Assembly (NCBI GenBank): GCA_964614065.1
Contig: CAZTJJ010000045.1
Location: 1 to 12,071 of the forward strand
Direction of reading: 5' to 3'
DNA length: 12,071 bases
Source of the DNA: M55B111 sp964614065
GTDB taxonomy: Bacteria > Bipolaricaulota > Bipolaricaulia > M55B111
Part shown: in pieces, positions 6,765 to 12,071 of the stretch
Layout of the letters: the number at the start of each line of letters is the position of its first letter
How positions within the stretch are numbered: position 1 is the stretch's first letter
Made by a program: the position numbers and the translations under genes
Notes under the pieces: model-generated
Told to the model about the DNA's origin: nothing
The model's input: the letters and a program-made list of their open reading frames with translations, nothing else
Database searches by the model: none

Positions 6765-7153
6765 AATATTATCACTTCGCAACTTTATAAGTATTTTGCA
6801 AGAGATTGTAACGTCGTGACAGATCTTTGCAAGTTACTGAAACCGGGGTTGAGCTATTCTACCTGGTCAGCTGAGACAGTAAGGTGAATTCTACGGGCTG
6901 TTCCATAACCGGGCAGCACATATTGAGAAACAAGATCGATTTTATTAACAGACAGAATAGGCTCTGGGTGAACAACGAAACAACTTAAGCTTCTGGGCTC
7001 CAACCTTTTATTCTGTACCAAGATTCGTTCGTATGAATCAATGGTAAGATTTGGGTGGAAAAATCATTTATTCGCTCTTATCTTTGAGGTTGTATTGCCT
7101 TCGAGAATTTTTAAACCTACATTTTGTTTTTCAACGGGGGTGCTTGTCATCTG
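6765..7153. other. Gene-free stretch between cdd and the HAD gene
   Basis: About 390 bp divide two divergently transcribed genes. I find no recognisable gene, tRNA or riboswitch core. A weak rightward promoter-like pair (TTGCCT, 17 bp, TACATT at about 7097-7125) could serve the HAD gene. A minus-strand frame at 7064-7396 overlaps the HAD gene and looks like a shadow. The stretch may be regulatory sequence or remains of lost genes. Confidence 0.4.
6785..6812 (-). promoter_or_regulatory. Possible cdd promoter
   Basis: On the minus strand, TTACAA and TATAAA are 16 bp apart, about 20 bp upstream of the cdd start. The match is moderate and the leader would be very short. Confidence 0.25.
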
Positions 7154-7816
7154 GTGGGAAACCTTGGATCGGATGAAGAAAGGATAGTTTTTGACCTTGA
7201 TGGGGTATTGCTTAATTCTGAGGAAGATTTTGACTGGCTGGATGAGGCGCTTATATGTGCGCTGAAGGAATTGGGAATTGAAGACACTCCTGAGAACGTG
7301 GAGAAGCTCTATCCTGGTAAACTTCGTGATTTTAGGCATGTTGTGAGGAAATTCTCGCATAAACCCGAAATAATCTGGCAAGTCAGAGATAAGCATTATG
7401 TTGATAAAAAGATATCCATGATTGAAAAGGGTAATATGCGTCCTTTCGACGACGTGGATTTAATCTGGGAACTCAAGGATCGCTATACCCTGGGGATAAT
7501 TAGCAATTCGCCCCAAATAGTCGTGGATAAGTTTGTCCAGTCTTATGGTTACTCGGACCTTTTCGTCTTTTGGTTGGGTCGTGGTTCGGAAATGAGTGAT
7601 TTGAACAAGATCAAGCCTCATCCATACCTATATGACAAGATGGTAGAACAAATTGGAGAAGGCCCTACCTGGTATGTAGGAGATCGGGACTTAGATGAAG
7701 AATTTGCTCAAAATACCGGCATGAAATTCGTCCTGGTCTCTAGGAATGGAACTGGTTTTGTTTCCTTGAGCCAACTTGTTGATTACTTTCTTCGGTATCG
7801 GGGTTCAGGTAGCTAA
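7154..7816 (+). CDS. HAD-superfamily hydrolase (phosphatase-like)
   Basis: A 220-aa soluble HAD protein, most like phosphoglycolate-phosphatase-type members; the substrate is unknown. Motif I is FDLDGVLLNSE (nucleophile Asp14, acid Asp16). A helical C1 cap lies at about 25-100. Motif II is GIISNSP (Ser117 or Ser119), motif III Lys154 in KIKPHP, and motif IV GDRDLDEEFA (176-185). The Rossmann core is complete. The start is uncertain: the family usually begins a few residues before the DxD, and GTG at 7154 is an in-frame choice without a well-placed Shine-Dalgarno sequence. An ATG at 7173 in the neighbouring frame would give MKK-RIVFDLDG if one A were restored in AAGAAAGG (7176-7183), suggesting a one-base deletion or read error. 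The stop overlaps that of the convergent AIR-synthase-like gene. Confidence 0.85.
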   Translation: MGNLGSDEERIVFDLDGVLLNSEEDFDWLDEALICALKELGIEDTPENVEKLYPGKLRDFRHVVRKFSHKPEIIWQVRDKHYVDKKISMIEKGNMRPFDDVDLIWELKDRYTLGIISNSPQIVVDKFVQSYGYSDLFVFWLGRGSEMSDLNKIKPHPYLYDKMVEQIGEGPTWYVGDRDLDEEFAQNTGMKFVLVSRNGTGFVSLSQLVDYFLRYRGSGS

Positions 7817-8781
7817 TCCCACAGGTCGTAAAGCTGATCTCGGATAGGTTTTTGGTATTTCTTACCATCTATTTTGAGCACCGGCTCATCCCCCTCTTTT
7901 GCGTAACCTATTATGGTGGCGGGAACGTGAGCCTTGTCCAATTCATCGAGAGCTTGAGTGGCGTATTCCTGTGTGACTGAAGCTACTAAGGCGCCGGAAC
8001 CAAATATTTTTAGTGGATCTACGTTTACTGCCTCGCAAAGTTCTTTCGTATCCTCAGAAGTGATAATTTTGTTTCTCTGGATATCTAGTCTTAGGTTCGA
8101 GGCCATTGCTAATTCCAGTAAACCGTCGACTATGCCTCCTTCCGTGGGATCGTGCATCGAGTTAGCGTATTTTCTGAGTATCTCAGATTCGGGAATCACG
8201 CTGAGTTTGTCTAGTTTTTTCTTACCGTCTTCGAGAACTTTCTTGCTCACTACCTTTTTTACCTCGGAGTAGAAATCAGTTGCAATTATCCCGGTTCCTT
8301 CAATACCCGCACCTTTAGTTAATATAATTGCGTCGTTGGGTTTAGCGCCACCCGTTGGAATGAATTTATCTGTAACTCCGAAGCAAGTCAATCCAAGAAA
8401 GGGGCGATCCAAAATGGGGACGAATTCTGAATGGCCACCAATTACGGCAATGCCCAGCTTGTTAGAGATTTGATTGACCTGTTTTGTTATTGTATCTAGT
8501 TTGTCTCCGTCGTTCGCTGGTAGAAGATAAATGGTGGTTAACCATTGTGGGTCCGCCCCCGAAGCTGCGACATCGTTGCTGGCTATGTTGACCCCTAGTG
8601 TTCCAATCTGATCTGCCGCGAATATTATGGGATCGGAGTTTATGGCCAGAATTTGTTCCCCGATTTTGATTGCTGCAGTGTCCTCTCCGTAGGCAGGGCC
8701 GACGAGGACGCTATCGCTTTTTTTTCCAATCCGAGAAAAGACGTATTTTTTCAATTCCTCTGGACTGACTTTTCCAATCAT
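7813..8781 (-). CDS. AIR synthase / HypE-like protein
   Basis: A member of the PurM/HypE/ThiL/SelD superfamily of ATP-dependent enzymes (AIR synthase-related N- and C-terminal domains), 322 aa. Visible signatures are GEDTAAI (32-38), SDPI (49-52), NDVAASGADPQW (69-80), GGHSE (115-119) and MHDPTEGG (209-216, start of the C-terminal domain), then SGALVAS. This is closest to HypE-like AIR synthase proteins of archaea and deep-branching bacteria. It ends in YDLWD and lacks the C-terminal cysteine tail on which HypE makes the thiocyanate group. No other hyp, thi or pur gene is nearby. The true reaction is therefore unknown; classical hydrogenase maturation is unlikely. The ATG at 8779-8781 has an ideal AGGAGG six bases upstream. 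Its stop overlaps that of the HAD gene. Confidence 0.85.
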   Translation of the reverse strand: MIGKVSPEELKKYVFSRIGKKSDSVLVGPAYGEDTAAIKIGEQILAINSDPIIFAADQIGTLGVNIASNDVAASGADPQWLTTIYLLPANDGDKLDTITKQVNQISNKLGIAVIGGHSEFVPILDRPFLGLTCFGVTDKFIPTGGAKPNDAIILTKGAGIEGTGIIATDFYSEVKKVVSKKVLEDGKKKLDKLSVIPESEILRKYANSMHDPTEGGIVDGLLELAMASNLRLDIQRNKIITSEDTKELCEAVNVDPLKIFGSGALVASVTQEYATQALDELDKAHVPATIIGYAKEGDEPVLKIDGKKYQKPIRDQLYDLWD

Positions 8782-8938
8782 AGTTTCCTCCTGAGCATCG
8801 GGTTGTCTCATAGATGGATGTACAACAATCCGATATCCTATCGTGAGCTTTTACGTATATTAATAGATTATCCCAAGGTTATAAAGTTTGACGGTGATCT
8901 CTGACGGGCGATTTTGCCTTTAATGATTTGCATCGTTA

Positions 8939-9360
8939 ATGAAAAACGTGCGGAGGGAGTATCTGCTCCGATGTGTCCACGTGCAAGAAGATTACAGCCT
9001 TTTTGATCTTTATCGACGCATCATTCTGCCGTTGTCGTTACCTGGTTTCATTGTGGTGACTATCTGGCGGTTTCTTAAATTTGGAATGTATTTTTCATGT
9101 GTCTTTTTCAAGCCCCGTCCATTGGGGGAGCGGGGTTCTTGACTCCTACTAAACACGCTCCCAATCCGATAACAGTTGGACTCGCTCAGCTGGCAGGCGG
9201 ACAAGCAGTCAATTGGAATATGCCAATGGCGGGAGCGATTATTGCTGCATTTCCGGTCCTTATTATTTATATTTTCATGGGTAGTCTCCACAATACGGAA
9301 GTACTTGTTGCAATTCGTGAGTCGGCACGGAAGAATGAGTGGGTAACTGTCGAAGGTTGA
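8939..9360 (+). pseudogene. Decayed MalG-type sugar ABC transporter permease, C-terminal remnant
   Basis: The two halves sit in different frames. The first (8939 to about 9080) reads SLFDLYRRIILPLSLPGFIVVTIW, the EAA-loop exit and following helix of MalG/UgpE-type permeases. The second (from about 9082 to the TGA at 9360) reads WNVFFMCLF, then NPITVGLAQLAGGQ and WNMPMAGAIIAAFPVLIIYIFM, the conserved C-terminus. Adding one T in AAATTTGG (9077-9084) would join them as FLKFWN. The EAA box that contacts the ATPase is degraded (RCVHVQED where EAAxxxG is expected). About 11 codons between WN and PITVGL are the hairpin at 9109-9141, an in-frame insertion. The N-terminal half or more is missing, and no binding protein or partner permease is present. 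Standing just before galT-galK, it was probably a galactoside importer. Confidence 0.8.
9109..9141. repeat. GC-rich hairpin repeat, copy B, inserted in permease remnant
   Basis: Layout: CAAG, CCCCG, a 13-nt loop, CGGGG, a TT bulge, CTTG. It matches the copy at 6110-6139 in stem, bulge and flanking CAAG/CTTG, differing mainly in the loop. Read in the permease frame it gives QAPSIGGAGFL, 11 residues that the family does not have here, so it looks like a 33-nt insertion. No target duplication is apparent, as expected for IS200/IS605-type insertion. Confidence 0.65.
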
Positions 9361-9535
9361 TCCAATAATCGGGTTTCTTTTAAGAAAGAAAAACTAGCTG
9401 TGAAGGTTCTCGAGCATTGATCTTTGGTGATCGAAGCGAGTGGAAATTTACAATGCTAAGTAAGTTCTGAGCCCAATGGTTATGGCTAGTTATTTGAGTC
9501 ATTAACTAGATCGGGTGAACTATGAGGTGTGTTGA
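9361..9535. other. Leader region upstream of the gal genes
   Basis: The 175 bp hold a short AT hairpin (TTTCTT/AAGAAA, about 9374-9387) after the permease remnant and a TACAAT at 9449-9454 that could be a -10 box with a poor -35. A 7-bp inverted repeat follows at 9486-9509. The order -10, inverted repeat, ribosome-binding site suits a regulated gal promoter but is not proof of one. Confidence 0.35.
9486..9509. promoter_or_regulatory. Possible operator upstream of the gal genes
   Basis: CTAGTTA and TAACTAG form a perfect 7-bp inverted repeat with a 10-nt spacer, about 30 bp after a TACAAT -10-like box and 27 bp before the small leader ORF. Size and position fit a repressor dimer site. No regulator gene is in the window and chance is not excluded. 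Confidence 0.25.
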
Positions 9536-9661
9536 ATGGAAGAGATTGTAAGCGTCGATAGGATTGGAAATTTGGAAAGAACAAAGAAGAGAAAGGATGA
9601 TGGTAGATATGTTTATTACTATCGACGCATGAACAAGGAGAAGGATAATAGCGATGGCTGA
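9536..9661 (+). CDS. Small ORF overlapping the galT start (41 aa)
   Basis: The ATG at 9536 has a well-spaced Shine-Dalgarno sequence (GAGGTG at 9524-9529). The frame runs 41 codons to a TGA at 9659-9661, overlapping the galT start by 8 nt. The product is charged (many Lys, Arg, Glu and Asp), with a Tyr-rich patch GRYVYYYRR. I recognise no family, membrane segment or metal site. It may be a real small protein, a leader peptide whose translation feeds ribosomes into galT, or a chance frame. A 10-bp inverted repeat, GCGTCGATAG/CTATCGACGC (9552-9561 with 9619-9628), lies inside it and could fold in the mRNA. Good initiation signals and the galT overlap favour translation, but function is unknown. 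Confidence 0.4.
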   Translation: MEEIVSVDRIGNLERTKKRKDDGRYVYYYRRMNKEKDNSDG

Positions 9662-10622
9662 ACTCCGCTGGAATCCAATTTTAGAAGAGTGGAACATAGT
9701 GGCTGACGAACGCCAGGACCGGCCTGTTTTACCCGAAGACAGTTGCCCATTGTGTCCCGGGGTTCTGGAAATACCAGAAAAGGACTTCTATATTGTCTCA
9801 TTTGAGAATAGGTTTCCGTCTTTAAGACGTGAACCAGAAGAGCCAACCGTTGCGGATGACCAGTTTTACAGAGTGAAACCCAATAAAGGCGTTTGTGAGG
9901 TGTTGCTCTACACCGCGTCTCACGAAGTTAAACCTGCTGACATTGATGTGAACCGGTTTGTGGACCTGGTCTACGTGTGGTCAGATCGGTTTGAAGACCT
10001 ATCAGAGGAGGAGTTCGTCGACTATATTTACATCTTCGAAAATCGAGGAAAAGAAATCGGCGTCACCTTAGCTCATCCACATGGTCAGTTATATGCGTTC
10101 CCCTTCATACCCCCCAAGGCTCAACAAACTCTGAACAGTGCTAGACGCCACTACGAACGAAGCGGTAGTTGTATTTTTTGTCGGGTTGTCCAGAAGGAGC
10201 GTGATAGCGGGAAGAGAGTGATTTGGGAAGATGATAATTTTGTTGCTTTTGTTCCCTTTTTCGCTCGTTTGCCTTACGAGGTGCACTTATACCCAAAACG
10301 GCACTTTTCGGACATCACGAAGTTACAAAAAGGCGAAGCCCTGTCGCTTGCGAGGGGCATAAAAAGCATCTTAGCCAAGTACGAAGGACTATTTGATATT
10401 GAGGAATTTCCATACATAATGGCTTTTCATCAGGCACCTGTTGATGGCGGAGATTATCCCTATTTTCACTTTCACTTGGAGTTTTATTCTCTCCGGCGTG
10501 CTGAAGACAAGATCAAGTATCGAGCAGGTGTGGAGACTGGCATGGGAACCTTTATTTCTTCTCTCTCTCCGGAGAAGATGGCAAGGGATTTGATGTCCGC
10601 GAAGGAGTCAACATCACACTAG
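9654..10622 (+). CDS. galT: Galactose-1-phosphate uridylyltransferase
   Basis: GalT swaps UMP between UDP-glucose and galactose-1-phosphate in the Leloir pathway, through a uridylyl-histidine intermediate, in the cytoplasm. The product is 322 aa, a little shorter than the E. coli enzyme (348 aa). Zinc ligands are likely Cys31 and Cys34 (CPLC), His90 and His141. The active site is HPHGQ at 141-145 with nucleophile His143. A C-terminal FHFHLEFY (271-278) and the GTFISSLSPE end are typical of the family. A second pair, CIFC (173-176), may be structural. The ATG has GGAGAAGG upstream and overlaps the end of a 41-codon ORF. galK starts one base after the stop, so the two form an operon. galE and galM are not in the window. 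Confidence 0.95.
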   Translation: MAELRWNPILEEWNIVADERQDRPVLPEDSCPLCPGVLEIPEKDFYIVSFENRFPSLRREPEEPTVADDQFYRVKPNKGVCEVLLYTASHEVKPADIDVNRFVDLVYVWSDRFEDLSEEEFVDYIYIFENRGKEIGVTLAHPHGQLYAFPFIPPKAQQTLNSARRHYERSGSCIFCRVVQKERDSGKRVIWEDDNFVAFVPFFARLPYEVHLYPKRHFSDITKLQKGEALSLARGIKSILAKYEGLFDIEEFPYIMAFHQAPVDGGDYPYFHFHLEFYSLRRAEDKIKYRAGVETGMGTFISSLSPEKMARDLMSAKESTSH

Positions 10623-10623
10623 C

Positions 10624-11793
10624 ATGAGAAAAGAGCGTTTGTTTGACCAATTTCAGGAGGTTTTTGGAGGAGTTCCTGAGGGAGACGTTTATAGAGCTCC
10701 GGGTAGAGTGAATCTTATTGGAGAACACACCGATTACAACGGGGGACTGGTTTTACCGATTGCCATCGACATGGATACGTGTGTTTGCATGAGGGAAACT
10801 GCGAATGATATCGGTTGTGTGTACTCCACGAGTTTTGATCAATTAGCTACTATGGACCTGAATGATCTCGATCATCCAAGCAATACATGGACAGATTACG
10901 TACAGGGAATAATGGTTGAAATAAGGGAGAGGGGGAAGCAATTTCGTGGCTTCGACTTATTGATAGATTCGGAGGTCCCTGTGGGAAGTGGTTTGTCAAG
11001 CTCGGCCGCCTTGGAAATAGCCGTTGCCAATGCGTTTAATGACATGTTTGATTTAGGTTTGGTTGATCTCCAGCTAATCAGATTATGTCAAAGTGCGGAG
11101 AATAACTTCGTGGGCGCCCACACGGGAATTATGGACCAATATATCTCTTATCACGGTCTAGCGGGAAAGGCGTTGCTTTTAAATACAAAGGAGCTTGTTC
11201 ACGAGGTTATAGAGTTAGAGCTGGACGATTTTCAGTTGGTGGTTATTGATACTACTGTGTCCCACGAACACGAAAATAATCAGTATAACGTTAGGCGGAG
11301 TGAGTGCGAGCAGGCACTCGAAGTAATTAACGGGAACGATTTTCTCCCAGAGCAGCTGACTGCCCTTAGCCAGATAAGCACAGAGCAGCTATCGTTTTTG
11401 AGAAGCGTATTGGAGGGTAGGTTGTTCGATAGAGTTTCTCATGTCGTCAACGAAAATCAACGCGTGATCGGTGTTGCGGATTTTTTAACTCAGGGAAAAA
11501 TCGAGAAAGTCGGCGAGTTGTTTTACGAATCCCATCGAAGTCTAAAGAATTTATATGAGGTGAGTTCAAAAGAATTAGACTTCCTTGTAGATTTTGCGAG
11601 AGACTATCCTGTACCCGGTGCGAGAATGACTGGCGGCGGATTTGGAGGCGCCATCATTAATTTGGTGCCTGAGGGTAAAGTTGAGGATTACATTCAACAG
11701 GCTACATTTGCGTTTGAGAACGAGTTCAATATCACTCCGAAATGCTTCGTTGTGAATTCAAGTGATGGGGCGAGGGTAAAGCCCATGGCCTGA
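10624..11793 (+). CDS. galK: Galactokinase
   Basis: GalK, a GHMP-family kinase, phosphorylates galactose at C1 with ATP to feed GalT. The 389-aa product has normal length. The galactokinase signature GRVNLIGEHTDYNGG (27-41) includes the substrate residues Glu34, His35 and Asp37. The ATP-binding GHMP motif is VPVGSGLSSSAALE (118-131). The catalytic base is Asp171 in GIMDQ. The C-terminal motif is GARMTGGGFGG (332-342). YNVRRSEC at 221-228 is also family-typical. The ATG lies one base after the galT stop; the only Shine-Dalgarno-like AAGGAG is about 16 nt upstream inside galT, so translation is probably coupled. Specificity for galactose over other GHMP sugars rests on the GEHTDYN signature and linkage to galT. 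Confidence 0.97.
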   Translation: MRKERLFDQFQEVFGGVPEGDVYRAPGRVNLIGEHTDYNGGLVLPIAIDMDTCVCMRETANDIGCVYSTSFDQLATMDLNDLDHPSNTWTDYVQGIMVEIRERGKQFRGFDLLIDSEVPVGSGLSSSAALEIAVANAFNDMFDLGLVDLQLIRLCQSAENNFVGAHTGIMDQYISYHGLAGKALLLNTKELVHEVIELELDDFQLVVIDTTVSHEHENNQYNVRRSECEQALEVINGNDFLPEQLTALSQISTEQLSFLRSVLEGRLFDRVSHVVNENQRVIGVADFLTQGKIEKVGELFYESHRSLKNLYEVSSKELDFLVDFARDYPVPGARMTGGGFGGAIINLVPEGKVEDYIQQATFAFENEFNITPKCFVVNSSDGARVKPMA

Positions 11794-12052
11794 TATTTCC
11801 TCTGTGAAGGTACTCATTGCCTTAGTGACCTGTTGGGGTCGAAATACGCCATGTACGCTCTTCTCTTTGTTTGTTCTATTGACTCATTAAGTGTCGAGAA
11901 GGATGCTCGACAAATAAATCGGCTTGATATACCCACGACAAATATATAGCATATTTTTAGTACTCGGGTTGTATTGATCCTGTAACCCCCTTAGCTTTAA
12001 ATAGAAAACTGGAGTCAATTACTCTACTAAATATAACAGCAGGTGAGATAAA
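11794..12052. other. Intergenic region after galK
   Basis: About 260 bp with a perfect 7-bp hairpin TGTCGAG/CTCGACA (11892-11912, 7-nt loop), roughly 100 bp after the galK stop. It has no T-run and would make a poor intrinsic terminator. A promoter-like pair for the next gene lies near 11974-12002. No gene is seen. Confidence 0.5.
11974..12002 (+). promoter_or_regulatory. Possible promoter of the right-edge gene
   Basis: TTGATC (11974-11979) and TTAAAT (11997-12002) are 17 bp apart, about 50 bp upstream of the ATG at 12053. Spacing is ideal; the -10 match is moderate. Confidence 0.3.
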
Positions 12053-12071
12053 ATGATTAGCCGTGAGGAAG
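12053..12071 (+). CDS. Start of an unidentified gene, cut by the window edge
   Basis: The last bases read ATG then codons for ISREE, preceded by AGGTGAG at good spacing and by a plausible promoter. Only six codons are visible, so no function can be given. It is on the same strand as galT and galK and could belong to the same locus. Confidence 0.45.

Noticed and set aside
6840..6935. Possible tRNA or riboswitch between cdd and the HAD gene
   Set aside because: GC-rich motifs looked suggestive, but no cloverleaf, T-loop or known riboswitch core could be laid out on either strand.
7064..7396. 110-codon minus-strand frame opposite the HAD gene
   Set aside because: It overlaps a well-supported coding frame and shows no domain features, so it is a shadow.
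9552..9628. 10-bp inverted repeat GCGTCGATAG/CTATCGACGC as a regulatory hairpin
   Set aside because: With a 57-nt loop, about one such pair is expected by chance in 12 kb; it is mentioned only as context for the small ORF.

Overview
The window is a gene-dense piece of a bacterial chromosome. dnaA, ruvC, polA and a DUF177/YceD gene are bacterial core genes, and starts and ribosome-binding sites are of bacterial type. The phylum cannot be settled from the sequence alone. The short HIT-type GalT, the Cys-rich DUF177 protein and an orphan HypE/AIR-synthase-like protein would fit a deep-branching anaerobic bacterial lineage, but that is inference.

Left part (1-5980): three blocks on the minus strand. 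dnaA reads off the left edge. Upstream of it lies a 655-bp gene-free stretch with a perfect 28-bp palindrome and two further stem structures. Then comes a tight operon, transcribed as DUF177 (yceD-like) - ruvC - polA. Its genes are joined by 4-nt stop/start overlaps (GTGA, ATGA) and preceded by a good sigma70-type promoter (TTGATT, 17 bp, TATACT).

Middle (5980-8940): small genes in convergent pairs. A membrane-anchored zinc-ribbon microprotein (+), with no normal start codon, meets cytidine deaminase (-), their stop codons overlapping in TTAA. A HAD hydrolase (+), with a probable one-base lesion at its natural start, meets an AIR-synthase/HypE-like protein (-), their stops overlapping in CTAA.

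Right part (8940-12071): a galactose locus. It opens with a decayed C-terminal piece of a MalG-type sugar ABC permease carrying a frameshift, a degraded EAA loop and a 33-nt hairpin insertion. Then come a 41-codon ORF overlapping the galT start, galT and galK (Leloir pathway; no galE here), and the first codons of a further gene. The permease remnant suggests that a dedicated uptake system next to galTK has been lost.

The most unusual items are: a small GC-rich hairpin present twice, at 6110-6139 and 9109-9141, resembling IS200/IS605-type ends and sitting inside the broken permease; the 28-bp palindrome between dnaA and polA; a DnaA P-loop whose first two glycines are Ser-Lys; and the zinc-ribbon gene without an ATG, GTG or TTG start. 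No CRISPR array, rRNA, tRNA or complete insertion sequence was seen.
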